Shown: one piece after another, positions 44,382-52,658 of the stretch
Layout: every line of letters starts with the position of its first letter
Numbering within the stretch: position 1 is the stretch's first letter
Origin: Candidatus Thiodiazotropha sp. (ex Epidulcina cf. delphinae)
GTDB taxonomy: Bacteria; Pseudomonadota; Gammaproteobacteria; Chromatiales; Chromatiaceae
Assembly: GCA_025656455.1 (NCBI GenBank)
Contig: JAHXHS010000015.1
Coordinates: 1-64,000, forward strand
Direction: 5' to 3'
DNA length: 64,000 bases
Notes under the pieces: generated by a model
What the model saw: only the letters and a program-made list of their open reading frames with translations
What the model was told of the DNA's origin: nothing
The model's database searches: none
Program-made: the position numbers and the translations under genes

Positions 44382-44542
44382 GGGCTGCGGCAAAAATAAA
44401 TGATCCCAAACTGCTTGTCTTATTCCCTGCCTTCGTTGTTGTAGCTTCGGTTGCATAGTCCCGGCTATGCGCCCTACGCTACGCCTAGAAGGCAAGCAAT
44501 AATCCGGCGCATTTTGGGATCATTTATTTTTGCCGCAGCCCT
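44381..44542. repeat. Palindromic element 3, ending at the ispH stop codon
   Basis: Thirty-base arms AGGGCTGCGGCAAAAATAAA and on (44381-44410; 44513-44542) are exact complements. The interior has CTGCCTTC/GAAGGC-like and GCATAGTCCCGGCTATGC stems. The right arm ends on the first base of the ispH stop codon (TTA at 44542-44544 on the plus strand), so it also forms the ispH 3' end and may act as its terminator. Confidence 0.75.
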
Positions 44543-45495
44543 TATTTGGCGCTGCCGCCGCCGACAAGGGCCTTTGGCAAGGCAAAGACCACCTCTTCAG
44601 GCTTGCCCTGGCTCTCGGTGACCGATTCCGCCCCCCACTTCCGCAGTCTTTCGATGACGCTTTCGACCAGGATCTCCGGCGCCGATGCCCCGGCGGTCAC
44701 CCCGATCCGCTGCTTGCCGGTGAGCCAATCCGGATCGATATCCTGAGCGCCGTCGATGAGGTAGGCCGGTGGGCCGTGCTTCTCGGCAATCTCTCTTAGG
44801 CGGTTGGAGTTGGAGCTGTTTGGCGAACCCACCACCAACACCAGGTCACAGGTCCTGGCAAGCTCTTTGACGGCATCCTGCCTATTCTGCGTGGCATAAC
44901 AGATATCGTTTTTCTTCGGGCCGGTGATATTGGGAAAGCGTCTCTGTAGCGCCGATATGATCTGCTGCGTATCGTCGATGGAGAGGGTGGTCTGGGTGAC
45001 AAAGGCGGTCTTTTCCGGGTTACGGATCTCCAGTCGTTCGACATCTTCGAGGGTGACGACGAGGTGGATTTGAGCGCCGCAATCCCGGGTGCATTGACCC
45101 ATCGTCCCCTCGACTTCCGGGTGTCCTCTGTGGCCTATCAACACCACTTCATAACCGTCACGGCAGCGCCTGGCGACTTCGAGGTGCACCTTGGTAACCA
45201 GCGGGCAGGTGGCATCGAAGACTCTCAGCCGGCGCTGCTCAGCCTCTTCCCGCACGGCTTGAGAGACGCCGTGGGCGCTGAAAATGACGCTGTTCCCATC
45301 GGGGACGTCATCCAGTTCATCGACGAAAATCGCCCCCCGCTCGCGCAAGCTCTCGACAACGAAACGATTATGCACCACTTCATGGCGGACATAGATGGGC
45401 GCGCCCAGGAGCTCCAGGGCGCGTTCGACGATTTCTATCGCCCGGTCGACACCGGCGCAGAACCCTCTGGGATTGGCAAGTAGTATCTGTTGCAT
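44542..45495 (-). CDS. ispH: 4-hydroxy-3-methylbut-2-enyl diphosphate reductase
   Basis: IspH is the iron-sulfur enzyme that makes isopentenyl and dimethylallyl diphosphate in the last step of the non-mevalonate pathway. The 317-residue protein has [63 protein letters not shown] and SNSNRL, including the three cluster cysteines. It supplies the isoprenoid precursors used by ispB. It follows fkpB in the common gammaproteobacterial order. Confidence 0.97.
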   Translation of the reverse strand: MQQILLANPRGFCAGVDRAIEIVERALELLGAPIYVRHEVVHNRFVVESLRERGAIFVDELDDVPDGNSVIFSAHGVSQAVREEAEQRRLRVFDATCPLVTKVHLEVARRCRDGYEVVLIGHRGHPEVEGTMGQCTRDCGAQIHLVVTLEDVERLEIRNPEKTAFVTQTTLSIDDTQQIISALQRRFPNITGPKKNDICYATQNRQDAVKELARTCDLVLVVGSPNSSNSNRLREIAEKHGPPAYLIDGAQDIDPDWLTGKQRIGVTAGASAPEILVESVIERLRKWGAESVTESQGKPEEVVFALPKALVGGGSAK

Positions 45496-45523
45496 TGGCT
45501 TGATGAGTCTCTATACCCTTGGA

Positions 45524-45970
45524 TCAGGGCTGCTCGACCTTAAGAATAGTGACTTTGAAACGGATCGTCTTGCCACTCAACGGGTGGTTGAAGTCGACCA
45601 GGACCTGCTCGCGCTCGATCTTTTCGATGATACCCGCAAGCTCCTCGCCCGCCGGTGTGGTGAAGGCGATGACCTGCCCTGTATTGAGCGCCTGGTCCGG
45701 CGGAAACGCCTTTTTATCGAGCCAATGAACCTGTTCATCGTCCCTCGCGCCATACACATCATTACCAGAGATGAGCAGGCTTTGTTCATCGCCAGCCTGC
45801 AGACCCAATAAGGAGAGCTCCAGCATCTGTTCCATGGTGTTGTCTCCCAGGGTGAATTCCAATGGGTTTTCCCGATATGTGGAAACCACTTCCGTATCGT
45901 CGGGAAGTGTCAGGGAGAAGTGCATCCTGACGCGGCTGCCGGGGGCGATCTGTGTTTTTTTCTCAGGCAT
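45524..45970 (-). CDS. fkpB: FKBP-type peptidyl-prolyl isomerase FkpB (SlpA)
   Basis: The 148-residue cytosolic protein is a SlpA-type FKBP with an insert-in-flap chaperone domain. Motifs: VRMHFSLTLPDDTEV, PLEFTLGDN, MEQMLELSLLGL, GARDDEQVHWL and HPLSGKTIRFKVTILKV. It assists protein folding. It lies 28 bases before ispH, the conserved fkpB-ispH pair. No obvious promoter is seen. Confidence 0.95.
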   Translation of the reverse strand: MPEKKTQIAPGSRVRMHFSLTLPDDTEVVSTYRENPLEFTLGDNTMEQMLELSLLGLQAGDEQSLLISGNDVYGARDDEQVHWLDKKAFPPDQALNTGQVIAFTTPAGEELAGIIEKIEREQVLVDFNHPLSGKTIRFKVTILKVEQP

Positions 45971-46095
45971 GACGCATTGTCCGTTGGCTATTTGCCAGGT
46001 GAATATGTTCAGCGCGCATCATAGCGGATTTGCATTATTTTTATTAAGGTCTAACCTTGACTTTAAGGGATAGGACTATAAAGGAATATAACTCC

Positions 46096-46299
46096 ATGAT
46101 AAATAAAGATATTTTACCTACAGGTGAACTGCCGGTCTATGAGGTTCAAGAGGTATCGTTGCTCGATGCGTTGTTACTCTTGAAGGGGCATGGAAAGTCG
46201 ACCCATGAGTCGTCCATTACGAGAGCGGTTGAGCAGCGCAACCTCCGGATGAGAAGTCAGTCGCTGAATTCCCTGGATCCCGGCATGACGTGGCTTTAA
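46096..46299 (+). CDS. Small hypothetical protein of doubtful status
   Basis: A 67-codon frame begins MINKDILPTGELPVYEVQEV and has protein-like composition to about residue 40 (SLLDALLLLKGHGKSTHESS). Its last part runs into repeat-like sequence (CCTGGATCCCGGCATGACG) and ends just before the ISL3-like element, so the natural end may be lost. The ribosome site is weak. It may be a remnant. Confidence 0.35.
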   Translation: MINKDILPTGELPVYEVQEVSLLDALLLLKGHGKSTHESSITRAVEQRNLRMRSQSLNSLDPGMTWL

Positions 46300-46304
46300 A
46301 AAAT

Positions 46305-46837
46305 GGCTCTTCCCCAATTCGAGTGGGTGAAAAAAGTCGTAGGTCAGGTTGACGCGGAGCGGCTACCTGACTCAAGGGGGGTGTCACGTAGCTGCGCAAC
46401 GTGACCTACGGGTTTCTAAACATCTAAACAGACATCCACTCAAAATTACCTGGGATTTGAATGGGTGATGAGAGGGACGCTCTACTGAGTGGCGCTGAAC
46501 CCGTCAATCACCGCCTTTGGCGGCGTGCCGGCGTACAGCCGGGTGGCCGGTCCAGGCGGGGAGCTCGATACTGATACCTCGCTGAGACCCTACGACGAAA
46601 AGAGACTCTCGCAAAGATCGCAAAGCCCGCAAAGGATTCCCAGACAATGCCTTCTTGGCGTACTTAGCGAGCTTGGTGAGAGAAATAGTGCATGCCTGGC
46701 CAGTGATTGAAAACCATCAAGGCGTTGTGCAGGATGGGAAATTCGCATTCGCGTTGATTTGCGGACAATCAATCCTGAGTCAGCGAACTGAATTGTTGCG
46801 ATTGGTAGGATCTACCCACCCGATCAGGGGAAGAGCC
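46305..46837. mobile_element. Second transposase-less element with ISL3-like ends and 8-bp duplication
   Basis: The left end GGCTCTTCCCCAATTCGAGT and the inverted right end GGCTCTTCCCCTGATCGGGT are near-identical, flanked by the perfect 8-bp direct repeat TAAAAAAT (46297-46304, 46838-46845). The right ~110 bases match the right end of the element at 9131. The interior holds a copy of the 25650-type palindrome (46337-46502) and a segment also found at 36503-36688. No transposase is encoded. The 533-bp length makes it a MITE-like or internally rearranged derivative. Confidence 0.82.
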
Positions 46838-47182
46838 TAAAAAATGTGTGTTTCTGGACGGAGACTATTTAATGCTTATTCATAGCACGTAGTCTTTAAA
46901 GACTTCCAAATATCACCGCCGGACAATCAGGCCAGTATCTCCTGGGTGAAGAAGAGGAAACCCAGGGAGACGATCAGCACAACGACAGCGACGTATTGGG
47001 CCAGGATACAGATTCCCGGCAGGCCGTTTATTGATCCGGCAACTAAATATAATGTGTTATGACTTTTTTAATCCCCCTCACCCTAACCCTCTCCCTGGGG
47101 GAGAGGGGACAAGAGGTGAATCCATTTGGTTGCCGGGTTAATGAGCCTGTCCACAACATGAAGCGATTTGCTGAGCGTGACG
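46838..47182. other. Non-coding stretch with small palindromes
   Basis: Nothing here makes a convincing gene. CCCTCTCCC/GGGAGAGGG with a 3-base loop (47087-47107) is a common dispersed hairpin. CCGGCAAC near 47036 and GTTGCCGG near 47130 form an outer inverted pair related to the repeats that flank the element at 34456. A minus-strand stretch at 46927-47034 encodes a hydrophobic helix but has no start codon. Confidence 0.45.
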
Positions 47183-47515
47183 ATGTTGATTGAAGGTCCA
47201 TTGAAGATCGCTGTGCTGGATGACCCCGGACAGCCCGGGCGTGAACTGCACATCGATTTCACCCCCGAGTTTCAGGCGCTTGAACAGGCGCGGCAGGCCG
47301 AAACCTTCTTACAATATCTGCAGACCTTGCAGCATGATATAACCGTTCTCCCAGAGACGGACCCCAATCGCGCCGGTATGCTGATCGTGCAGCAGATTGC
47401 GGAGCAGTTGATGCCGCATCTGGCAAGCGGTGACCTGGAGATGAGGGAGACGATCATCGTTGAGATGGGGCGCGACCACGCTAGCGATTCACTGATGGGT
47501 TTGCTCAATTCATGA
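47183..47515 (+). CDS. Conserved hypothetical protein preceding cnoX
   Basis: I do not recognise this 110-residue protein. MLIEGPLKIAVLDDPGQPGR opens a short strand-rich part; the rest is helical (FQALEQARQAETFLQYLQTL, MLIVQQIAEQLMPHLASGDL). There are no cysteines or membrane segments. It overlaps the thioredoxin-TPR gene by four bases (ATGA), so the two are coupled and may work together. ATG at 47183 is preferred to TTG at 47168. Confidence 0.7.
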   Translation: MLIEGPLKIAVLDDPGQPGRELHIDFTPEFQALEQARQAETFLQYLQTLQHDITVLPETDPNRAGMLIVQQIAEQLMPHLASGDLEMRETIIVEMGRDHASDSLMGLLNS

Positions 47516-48375
47516 CTGACCCCGCCTACATTCTGGAGGGTACGACAGATAACTTCGATCGGCTGGTAGTGGAAAACTCCAAGCGCGGATTGGTGGTCGT
47601 CGATTTCTGGGCGCCATGGGTGGGTCCATCGCTCAGGCAGCGGGAGATCCTGATCGATCTTGCCGAACGCTACCAGGGGCGATTTCTGCTGGTCTCCATC
47701 AATACCGATGAGCAAAAAATCTTGGCCGAGCGCTTCGGTGTTCGCAGCCTGCCCTCTTTCAAACTTTTCCGTCATGGTGACCTGGTCGGTGAATATCATG
47801 GCGTACAGCCCGAAGCCGACTATCCGCGAATTATCGAAGCCTATGTGCACAAGCAACTCGACGGCGCCAGCCGGGAGGCGGTCGCCGCCTGGCAGTCAGG
47901 GGATCCCGAGACAGCCCTCAAGATCCTGGCGGAGGCGGTTATCGAGGATCCGCAGAACCTCTCCCTGCCTGCGTTGATGACCAAGATTCTGATGCGCCAG
48001 GAGCGGTTCCGGGATGCCCATGATCTGTTGAGCGCCCTGCCGGAACAGGCGCAGGATGCGATTGAGATACGCAATCTTCTGGCCCATCTCGATTTTATTG
48101 TCACGGCAGAGGATGCAGACGAGCCTGATACGCTGCAGCGCCGTCTGGAAACGGACCCTAAGGATGCCGAGGCGCTCTATCAGCTCGCCGCGCTCCACCT
48201 CGTGAAAGATGATCTGCAGACCGCTCTCGATCTATTGCTTGCGCTGGCGCATAATCATGCCGCCTATCGAAACGGGATTGCCCGTAAAGGCATGCAGGCG
48301 GTTCTGGACCGGCTCGATCCAAAGGATGAGCAGGTGGCCCGTTACCGCCGCGAACTTTTTCGGCTGAACTATTGA
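47512..48375 (+). CDS. cnoX: Thioredoxin-like/TPR co-chaperone, CnoX/YbbN type
   Basis: The 287-residue protein has an N-terminal thioredoxin fold (about residues 10-112) with [19 protein letters not shown], where the redox CxxC is replaced by V-G-P-S, and a C-terminal TPR-like helical region ([20 protein letters not shown] and on). E. coli CnoX (YbbN) likewise lacks the active pair, holds unfolding proteins under hypochlorous acid stress and hands them to GroEL or DnaK. Loss of both cysteines here excludes oxidoreductase activity. It is coupled to the gene before and to rimO after. Confidence 0.85.
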   Translation: MTDPAYILEGTTDNFDRLVVENSKRGLVVVDFWAPWVGPSLRQREILIDLAERYQGRFLLVSINTDEQKILAERFGVRSLPSFKLFRHGDLVGEYHGVQPEADYPRIIEAYVHKQLDGASREAVAAWQSGDPETALKILAEAVIEDPQNLSLPALMTKILMRQERFRDAHDLLSALPEQAQDAIEIRNLLAHLDFIVTAEDADEPDTLQRRLETDPKDAEALYQLAALHLVKDDLQTALDLLLALAHNHAAYRNGIARKGMQAVLDRLDPKDEQVARYRRELFRLNY

Positions 48376-48377
48376 AT

Positions 48378-49718
48378 ATGTCTGATGCGCCTCCACAAAT
48401 CGGTTTCGTTAGCCTGGGTTGCCCAAAGAATCTGGTCGATTCGGAGCGCATACTCAGCCGTTTGCGGGCCGAAGGTTATCAGCTTTCAGCCAGTTACCAG
48501 GGAGCCGATCTGGTGGTCGTGAACACCTGCGGCTTTATCGATGCGGCAGTGGAAGAGTCCCTGGATGCCATCGGTGAAGCGCTACAGGAGAACGGCAGCG
48601 TTATCGTTACCGGTTGTCTGGGTAAGGACGAGGCGCGTATTCGAGAGGCCCACCCCCAGGTGCTTTCAGTCACGGGCCCCCATGCCTATGAGGCGGTGAT
48701 GGATGCGGTCCATCGGCAACTGCCTGCTCCCCACGATCCTTTCACCAGTCTTCTGCCGCCTCAGGGGATAAAGCTGACACCCAGGCACTACGCCTATCTG
48801 AAAATCTCCGAAGGCTGCAATCACAGCTGCAGCTTTTGTATCATTCCCGATCTGCGGGGGCCCTTGGTCAGCCGGTCTTTCGGCGAAATCATGCTTGAGG
48901 CGCAACGGCTGGTCGAGTCCGGGGTGCGGGAGCTGCTGGTTGTCTCTCAAGACACCAGCGCCTATGGCGTGGATATCAAATACCGGCCCGATTTCTGGCA
49001 AGGCCGGCCGGTCGCGTCAAGACTCAAAGCGCTGGCATCCGCCCTGGGCGATCTCCAGGCCTGGATTCGCCTGCACTACGTCTATCCCTATCCCCATCTG
49101 GATGATCTGTTGCCGCTGATGGCGGAGGGCCACATCCTGCCCTACCTCGACATGCCGTTACAGCATGGCAATGTGCGTGTGCTGCAAGCGATGAAGCGCC
49201 CCGCGGCGACGGAGAAGGTCTTGGCGCGGATAGCGCGATGGCGCCGGGAGTGCCCCGATCTCACCCTGCGCAGCACCTTCATCGTCGGCTTTCCCGGTGA
49301 GACCGAGTCCGAGTTCGAGGCGCTGCTCGATTTCCTGCGGGAGGCTCAGCTGGACCGGGTCGGCTGTTTCGCCTATTCGCCGGTCGCGGGAGCACAGGCC
49401 AACGACCTGCCTGGCGCCTTGCCAGATGAGATCAGAGAGGAGCGCCGGGCCCGTTTCATGCAGTTACAGGCAGAGATCAGTCGCCAGCGGCTGCAAGCCA
49501 AAATAGGCCAGAAGACGATCGTCCTGGTGGATGAAGTAAAGGAGAAGCAGCTAGTGGCGCGCAGTCCCGCGGACGCCCCGGAGATCGATGGTCGGATTTT
49601 CATTCCCGGCGCCTGGGAGTTGCAGGCGGGTGATTTCATCGAAGTGCGTATTACGGCTGCATCGGCCCATGACTTGCAAGCGGAACCGGTTGATATCGAC
49701 GAGGGAGAAATGGGGTAA
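48378..49718 (+). CDS. rimO: Ribosomal protein S12 methylthiotransferase
   Basis: RimO is a radical-SAM enzyme that adds a methylthio group to Asp89 of ribosomal protein S12. The 446-residue protein has the UPF0004 domain with cluster cysteines in LGCPKN, NTCGF and TGCLG, the radical-[40 protein letters not shown] and a C-terminal TRAM domain. ATG at 48378 begins two bases after the cnoX stop. The sequence RSFGEI and SQDTSAYG identify RimO rather than MiaB. Confidence 0.96.
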   Translation: MSDAPPQIGFVSLGCPKNLVDSERILSRLRAEGYQLSASYQGADLVVVNTCGFIDAAVEESLDAIGEALQENGSVIVTGCLGKDEARIREAHPQVLSVTGPHAYEAVMDAVHRQLPAPHDPFTSLLPPQGIKLTPRHYAYLKISEGCNHSCSFCIIPDLRGPLVSRSFGEIMLEAQRLVESGVRELLVVSQDTSAYGVDIKYRPDFWQGRPVASRLKALASALGDLQAWIRLHYVYPYPHLDDLLPLMAEGHILPYLDMPLQHGNVRVLQAMKRPAATEKVLARIARWRRECPDLTLRSTFIVGFPGETESEFEALLDFLREAQLDRVGCFAYSPVAGAQANDLPGALPDEIREERRARFMQLQAEISRQRLQAKIGQKTIVLVDEVKEKQLVARSPADAPEIDGRIFIPGAWELQAGDFIEVRITAASAHDLQAEPVDIDEGEMG

Positions 49719-49793
49719 ATTTAGGGCGCGTCCCTGCGCCCTGCCAACCAGCCGTACGGGGCCGAGGCCCCAAAGCGGATAGGTCGTGGCGCT

Positions 49794-49994
49794 TCAGAAT
49801 GCAGCGCCGCTGTTTTTGCCCAGCTTTCTTAGAATTGTAGCCAATGGACAGAAGCCGGTGAAGGCGGACTGCAGCAGATTGAGTCCGACAAATGCAGTGA
49901 AAAGAAGCCAGTAGGGGTGATGGTAGTGCGAAAGCGCCAGGCTCAACAGGATTGCAGAGCCGGCAAAGGCGAGAACAATGCGGTCGATATTCAT
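49794..49994 (-). CDS. DUF2892 inner membrane protein
   Basis: The 66-residue protein has two membrane helices and the DUF2892 (YgaP_TM-like) pattern: [20 protein letters not shown], then [22 protein letters not shown]. Such proteins accompany rhodanese-type sulfur-transfer genes or stand alone. It is alone here, convergent with rimO. The function is unknown. Confidence 0.9.
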   Translation of the reverse strand: MNIDRIVLAFAGSAILLSLALSHYHHPYWLLFTAFVGLNLLQSAFTGFCPLATILRKLGKNSGAAF

Positions 49995-50076
49995 GGATTT
50001 GCCTCTAAACTATCAGTGTTGGTCAGTCAGCATTAATAGGCGCTATGAGCGATCGCCATCAACTGCTACGATCAAG

Positions 50077-50101
50077 AGATGATGCTATATTAGCATCATC
50101 T
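50077..50101. promoter_or_regulatory. 11-bp hairpin upstream of the APH/AAA gene
   Basis: AGATGATGCTA (50077-50087) and TAGCATCATCT (50091-50101) are perfect complements around TAT. It lies 28 bases before the next ATG and faces the DUF2892 gene. It could be an operator for either divergent gene or a leader hairpin; there is no T run after it. Confidence 0.45.
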
Positions 50102-50128
50102 AATATGTAGTCAAGGACAGTTCCAGCC

Positions 50129-51703
50129 ATGACCCAGATCCCCGACGATCTTGATGAGCAGGACCGCTTGGTCCGGCGCCTGCTCGACAGGCCCGACTGT
50201 TTCGGGCATGCGTTGGATCGGGTTGAGCATATCGAGACCCATATCTCCCATCTGCTTCTGGCGGGCGAGTATGTCTACAAGATCAAGAAGCCGCTCGATC
50301 TCGGCTTTCTCGATTTTTCGACCCTGGCGAAACGACATTTCTGCTGTGAGGAGGAGCTGCGGCTCAATCGCCGTCTGGCGCCCAGGCTCTATCTGAAAGT
50401 CGTGGGCATCGGCGGGAGTCTCGAGCAACCGGCGCTGGATACTGAAAATGGTGTGCTTGAGTACGCCGTGAAAATGCGTCGTTTTCGCCAGCAAGACCTG
50501 CTCAACGAGCGCTTGCCTGACCGAGAGACGATCGACCGTTTGGCTGTGTTGGTGGCCGACTTCCATCAGCGGGCTCCGGTGGTCTCGGAGGATATGCCCT
50601 ATGGCAAACCTGAGCATGTTCTAGGGCCCATGCTGGAGAATTTCCGGCTGATCCGAGCGTTAAAACAGCCCTTGTTGGAAATAGAGCGTCTCAATGTACT
50701 GCAGACCTGGACCGAACAGCAGGCCATCGAATTGGAGCCGCTGATGGAGGAACGCTGTCAATCGGGGCATATCCGAGAGTGTCATGGGGATCTCCATCTG
50801 GGGAATATCACCTTTTTCGAAGGTCGCCTGACCCCGTTTGACGCTATCGAATTCAACCCCGATCTGCGTTGGATAGACACCCTCAGTGATCTTGCCTTTC
50901 TGTTGATGGATCTTCAGCATCGCGGGCTCAATCCAGCCGCAGACAGGCTCTTGAACATCTATCTGGAACAATCCGGCGACTATGTCGGTCTGCCGCTGTT
51001 GCGTTTCTATCTGCTCTATCGCGCCATGGTGCGGGCCAAGGTGAGCGCCATCCGCGCCTCGCAACCGGGGCTGCAACATGACGAGCGGGCGCGGCAACTG
51101 GATGAGTATCGCAGCTTTCTCTCCCTGGCCGAGTCGGTGATCCGCAATCCCCCAGCGTCCCTGATCATAACCCATGGCGTCTCCGGGTCGGGTAAAAGCA
51201 CCATCAGCGGCTGGTTGGCAGAGCAGTTGATGGCAATCCGGCTCCGTTCCGATATCGAACGCAAACGCCTCTATCCCGATCAGCGTGTGACGAGTGGGAG
51301 TTCTCCTCCAGAGCGATACAGCAGCGGTGCGACCCAAGTCACCTATGCCCACCTGAATGGGATGACGAGGCATCTGTTGCGGGCCGGTTTTTCCGTCATC
51401 GTCGACGCCGCCTGCTTGGCGCGTTGGCAGCGTGAGATCTTTTTGCAGTTGGCAGAGCGCCTGCAGGTTCCGGTATTGATCATCGACTGTCAGGCGCGGG
51501 AATCCCTGTTACGCGAACGCATACAACAAAGGAGCGATCAGGGAATCGATGCCTCCGAGGCCGATCTCGCCGTTCTCGCATATCAACAACAGACTGGTGA
51601 ACCATTAACCACTGTCGAGCATGAGAGGGTGATTGCCATCGATAGCGAACGCTTTCCTCCACCAGGACTGTTGGCCACGGTGTTGCAGCGCTTAATGCGA
51701 TAG
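50129..51703 (+). CDS. Fused aminoglycoside phosphotransferase-like/AAA kinase-like protein
   Basis: The 524-residue protein joins an APH-type kinase fold (residues about 1-330: YVYKIKKPLDLGFLDFSTL, catalytic ECHGDLHLGNITF, and the metal site DAIEFNPDLRWIDTLSDLAF) to a P-loop kinase domain (from about 345: ITHGVSGSGKSTIS). Proteins with this fusion are widespread and are annotated as bifunctional aminoglycoside phosphotransferase/ATP-binding proteins; the true substrate is unknown and antibiotic resistance is not implied. It begins a run of three small same-strand genes. Confidence 0.9.
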   Translation: MTQIPDDLDEQDRLVRRLLDRPDCFGHALDRVEHIETHISHLLLAGEYVYKIKKPLDLGFLDFSTLAKRHFCCEEELRLNRRLAPRLYLKVVGIGGSLEQPALDTENGVLEYAVKMRRFRQQDLLNERLPDRETIDRLAVLVADFHQRAPVVSEDMPYGKPEHVLGPMLENFRLIRALKQPLLEIERLNVLQTWTEQQAIELEPLMEERCQSGHIRECHGDLHLGNITFFEGRLTPFDAIEFNPDLRWIDTLSDLAFLLMDLQHRGLNPAADRLLNIYLEQSGDYVGLPLLRFYLLYRAMVRAKVSAIRASQPGLQHDERARQLDEYRSFLSLAESVIRNPPASLIITHGVSGSGKSTISGWLAEQLMAIRLRSDIERKRLYPDQRVTSGSSPPERYSSGATQVTYAHLNGMTRHLLRAGFSVIVDAACLARWQREIFLQLAERLQVPVLIIDCQARESLLRERIQQRSDQGIDASEADLAVLAYQQQTGEPLTTVEHERVIAIDSERFPPPGLLATVLQRLMR

Positions 51704-51743
51704 CATTCAACGAACCGGGTATGCGAACGGAATAGGTTTCAAG

Positions 51744-52085
51744 ATGCGTTTTCCTCAACTCAAGATCGGCCAGCGATTCGACTATCAAGGCAAGACATAC
51801 ACCAAGACCGGTCCATTGGCCGCCAGCGAGGAAGGCACCGGCGTCGGCAGCATGATCAGGCGCTCGGCAAAGGTGACGCCGTTGGATGGTCCCGCGGCGC
51901 CCGCCGGACAAGTTAAACAGCGTTATAGCCGGGAAGAGGCGGCCGCGCTATGCCGAGACTATAAGTCGAGGCTGGCTAAAGCGCTGAAACAAGCGGCGGA
52001 CGCAGACGGTGGGTTGCAGATCGAGCAGGTGTTGTCAGCAATTGAGGCCCTGGATATGTTCGGCGTTGAATCGGCTGCGGAATAA
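51744..52085 (+). CDS. Conserved hypothetical protein
   Basis: The 113-residue protein begins MRFPQLKIGQRFDYQGKTYT with K-T-G-P-L-A-A, a pattern I associate with a small gammaproteobacterial family of unknown function in which a beta-rich N terminus precedes a helical tail (REEAAALCRDYKSRLAKALK). It has one cysteine and no membrane segment. It lies 40 bases after the APH/AAA gene and may be cotranscribed. Confidence 0.75.
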   Translation: MRFPQLKIGQRFDYQGKTYTKTGPLAASEEGTGVGSMIRRSAKVTPLDGPAAPAGQVKQRYSREEAAALCRDYKSRLAKALKQAADADGGLQIEQVLSAIEALDMFGVESAAE

Positions 52086-52130
52086 TATGCCCAGTTAGGT
52101 ACTATATGAAAGCATATTGGGAAACAAGGA

Positions 52131-52433
52131 ATGAAACTAATCGTCGATGGTTTGAACTGGCTGTCCGATCAAGATTGGGGATGGTGGCCTATGCTGAAAT
52201 ACAGGCCAAGGAAGGATGAAGCTATATCCAATAAATTGGTACTTAAATTAACTCCATTTTTTGGTACTTTGTCAGGGTTAACAATAGCGGCAATTGCCCA
52301 ACATTTTCTCGTTGTGTCCTACCTTTTACTGGATATCGGAATCGGATGGGTAGCTTTTTTTGCAATCTATAGGGTGACATTTGTTCCGGCATGGAACTCA
52401 AGAGCGCGTGGCCTGAGAGGTAAAAATGCCTAG
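52131..52433 (+). CDS. Small membrane protein of unknown function
   Basis: The 100-residue product has two hydrophobic helices (about 38-60 and 66-84) flanked by basic residues. The N-terminal MKLIVDGLNWLSDQDWGWWP is tryptophan-rich. AAGGA precedes the ATG. The base composition is more AT-rich than that of its neighbours, which hints at acquisition. I do not recognise a family. The region 52434-52658 after it holds nothing identifiable. Confidence 0.6.
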   Translation: MKLIVDGLNWLSDQDWGWWPMLKYRPRKDEAISNKLVLKLTPFFGTLSGLTIAAIAQHFLVVSYLLLDIGIGWVAFFAIYRVTFVPAWNSRARGLRGKNA

Positions 52434-52658
52434 CGTGTCGTTCAAAATTGAGCCTCGTTTCACTCGGCCGATTTAACTGAAGCGTTATTGCCGAGCGCCT
52501 TTGATTAGGGATATATTGATCCATATCATTTTTTCGCGCTGCCGCCGCAAGTAGAGTGGGCGCGGTTCTGTTGTAACAGCAGGATATAGCTGCAGCTGGC
52601 ATAATCCAGTCATGTCACTGCATTATTATGAAATTGGATTTCTTACAGGTGGACAAGG

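Noticed and set aside
46927..47067. Minus-strand stretch encoding a hydrophobic helix ending FFTQEILA
   Set aside because: The helix looks protein-like, but no ATG, GTG or TTG start exists before the upstream stop, and the 5' part overlaps repeat sequence. It is probably the tail of a lost membrane-protein gene.
49722..49741. AGGGCGC/GCGCCCT hairpin after rimO as a terminator
   Set aside because: The stem is only 7 bp and no T run follows, so it was not annotated.
50129..51703. Antibiotic resistance gene because of the aminoglycoside phosphotransferase-like fold
   Set aside because: The fused P-loop domain and the family spread point to a housekeeping or accessory kinase; the fold alone does not show drug modification.
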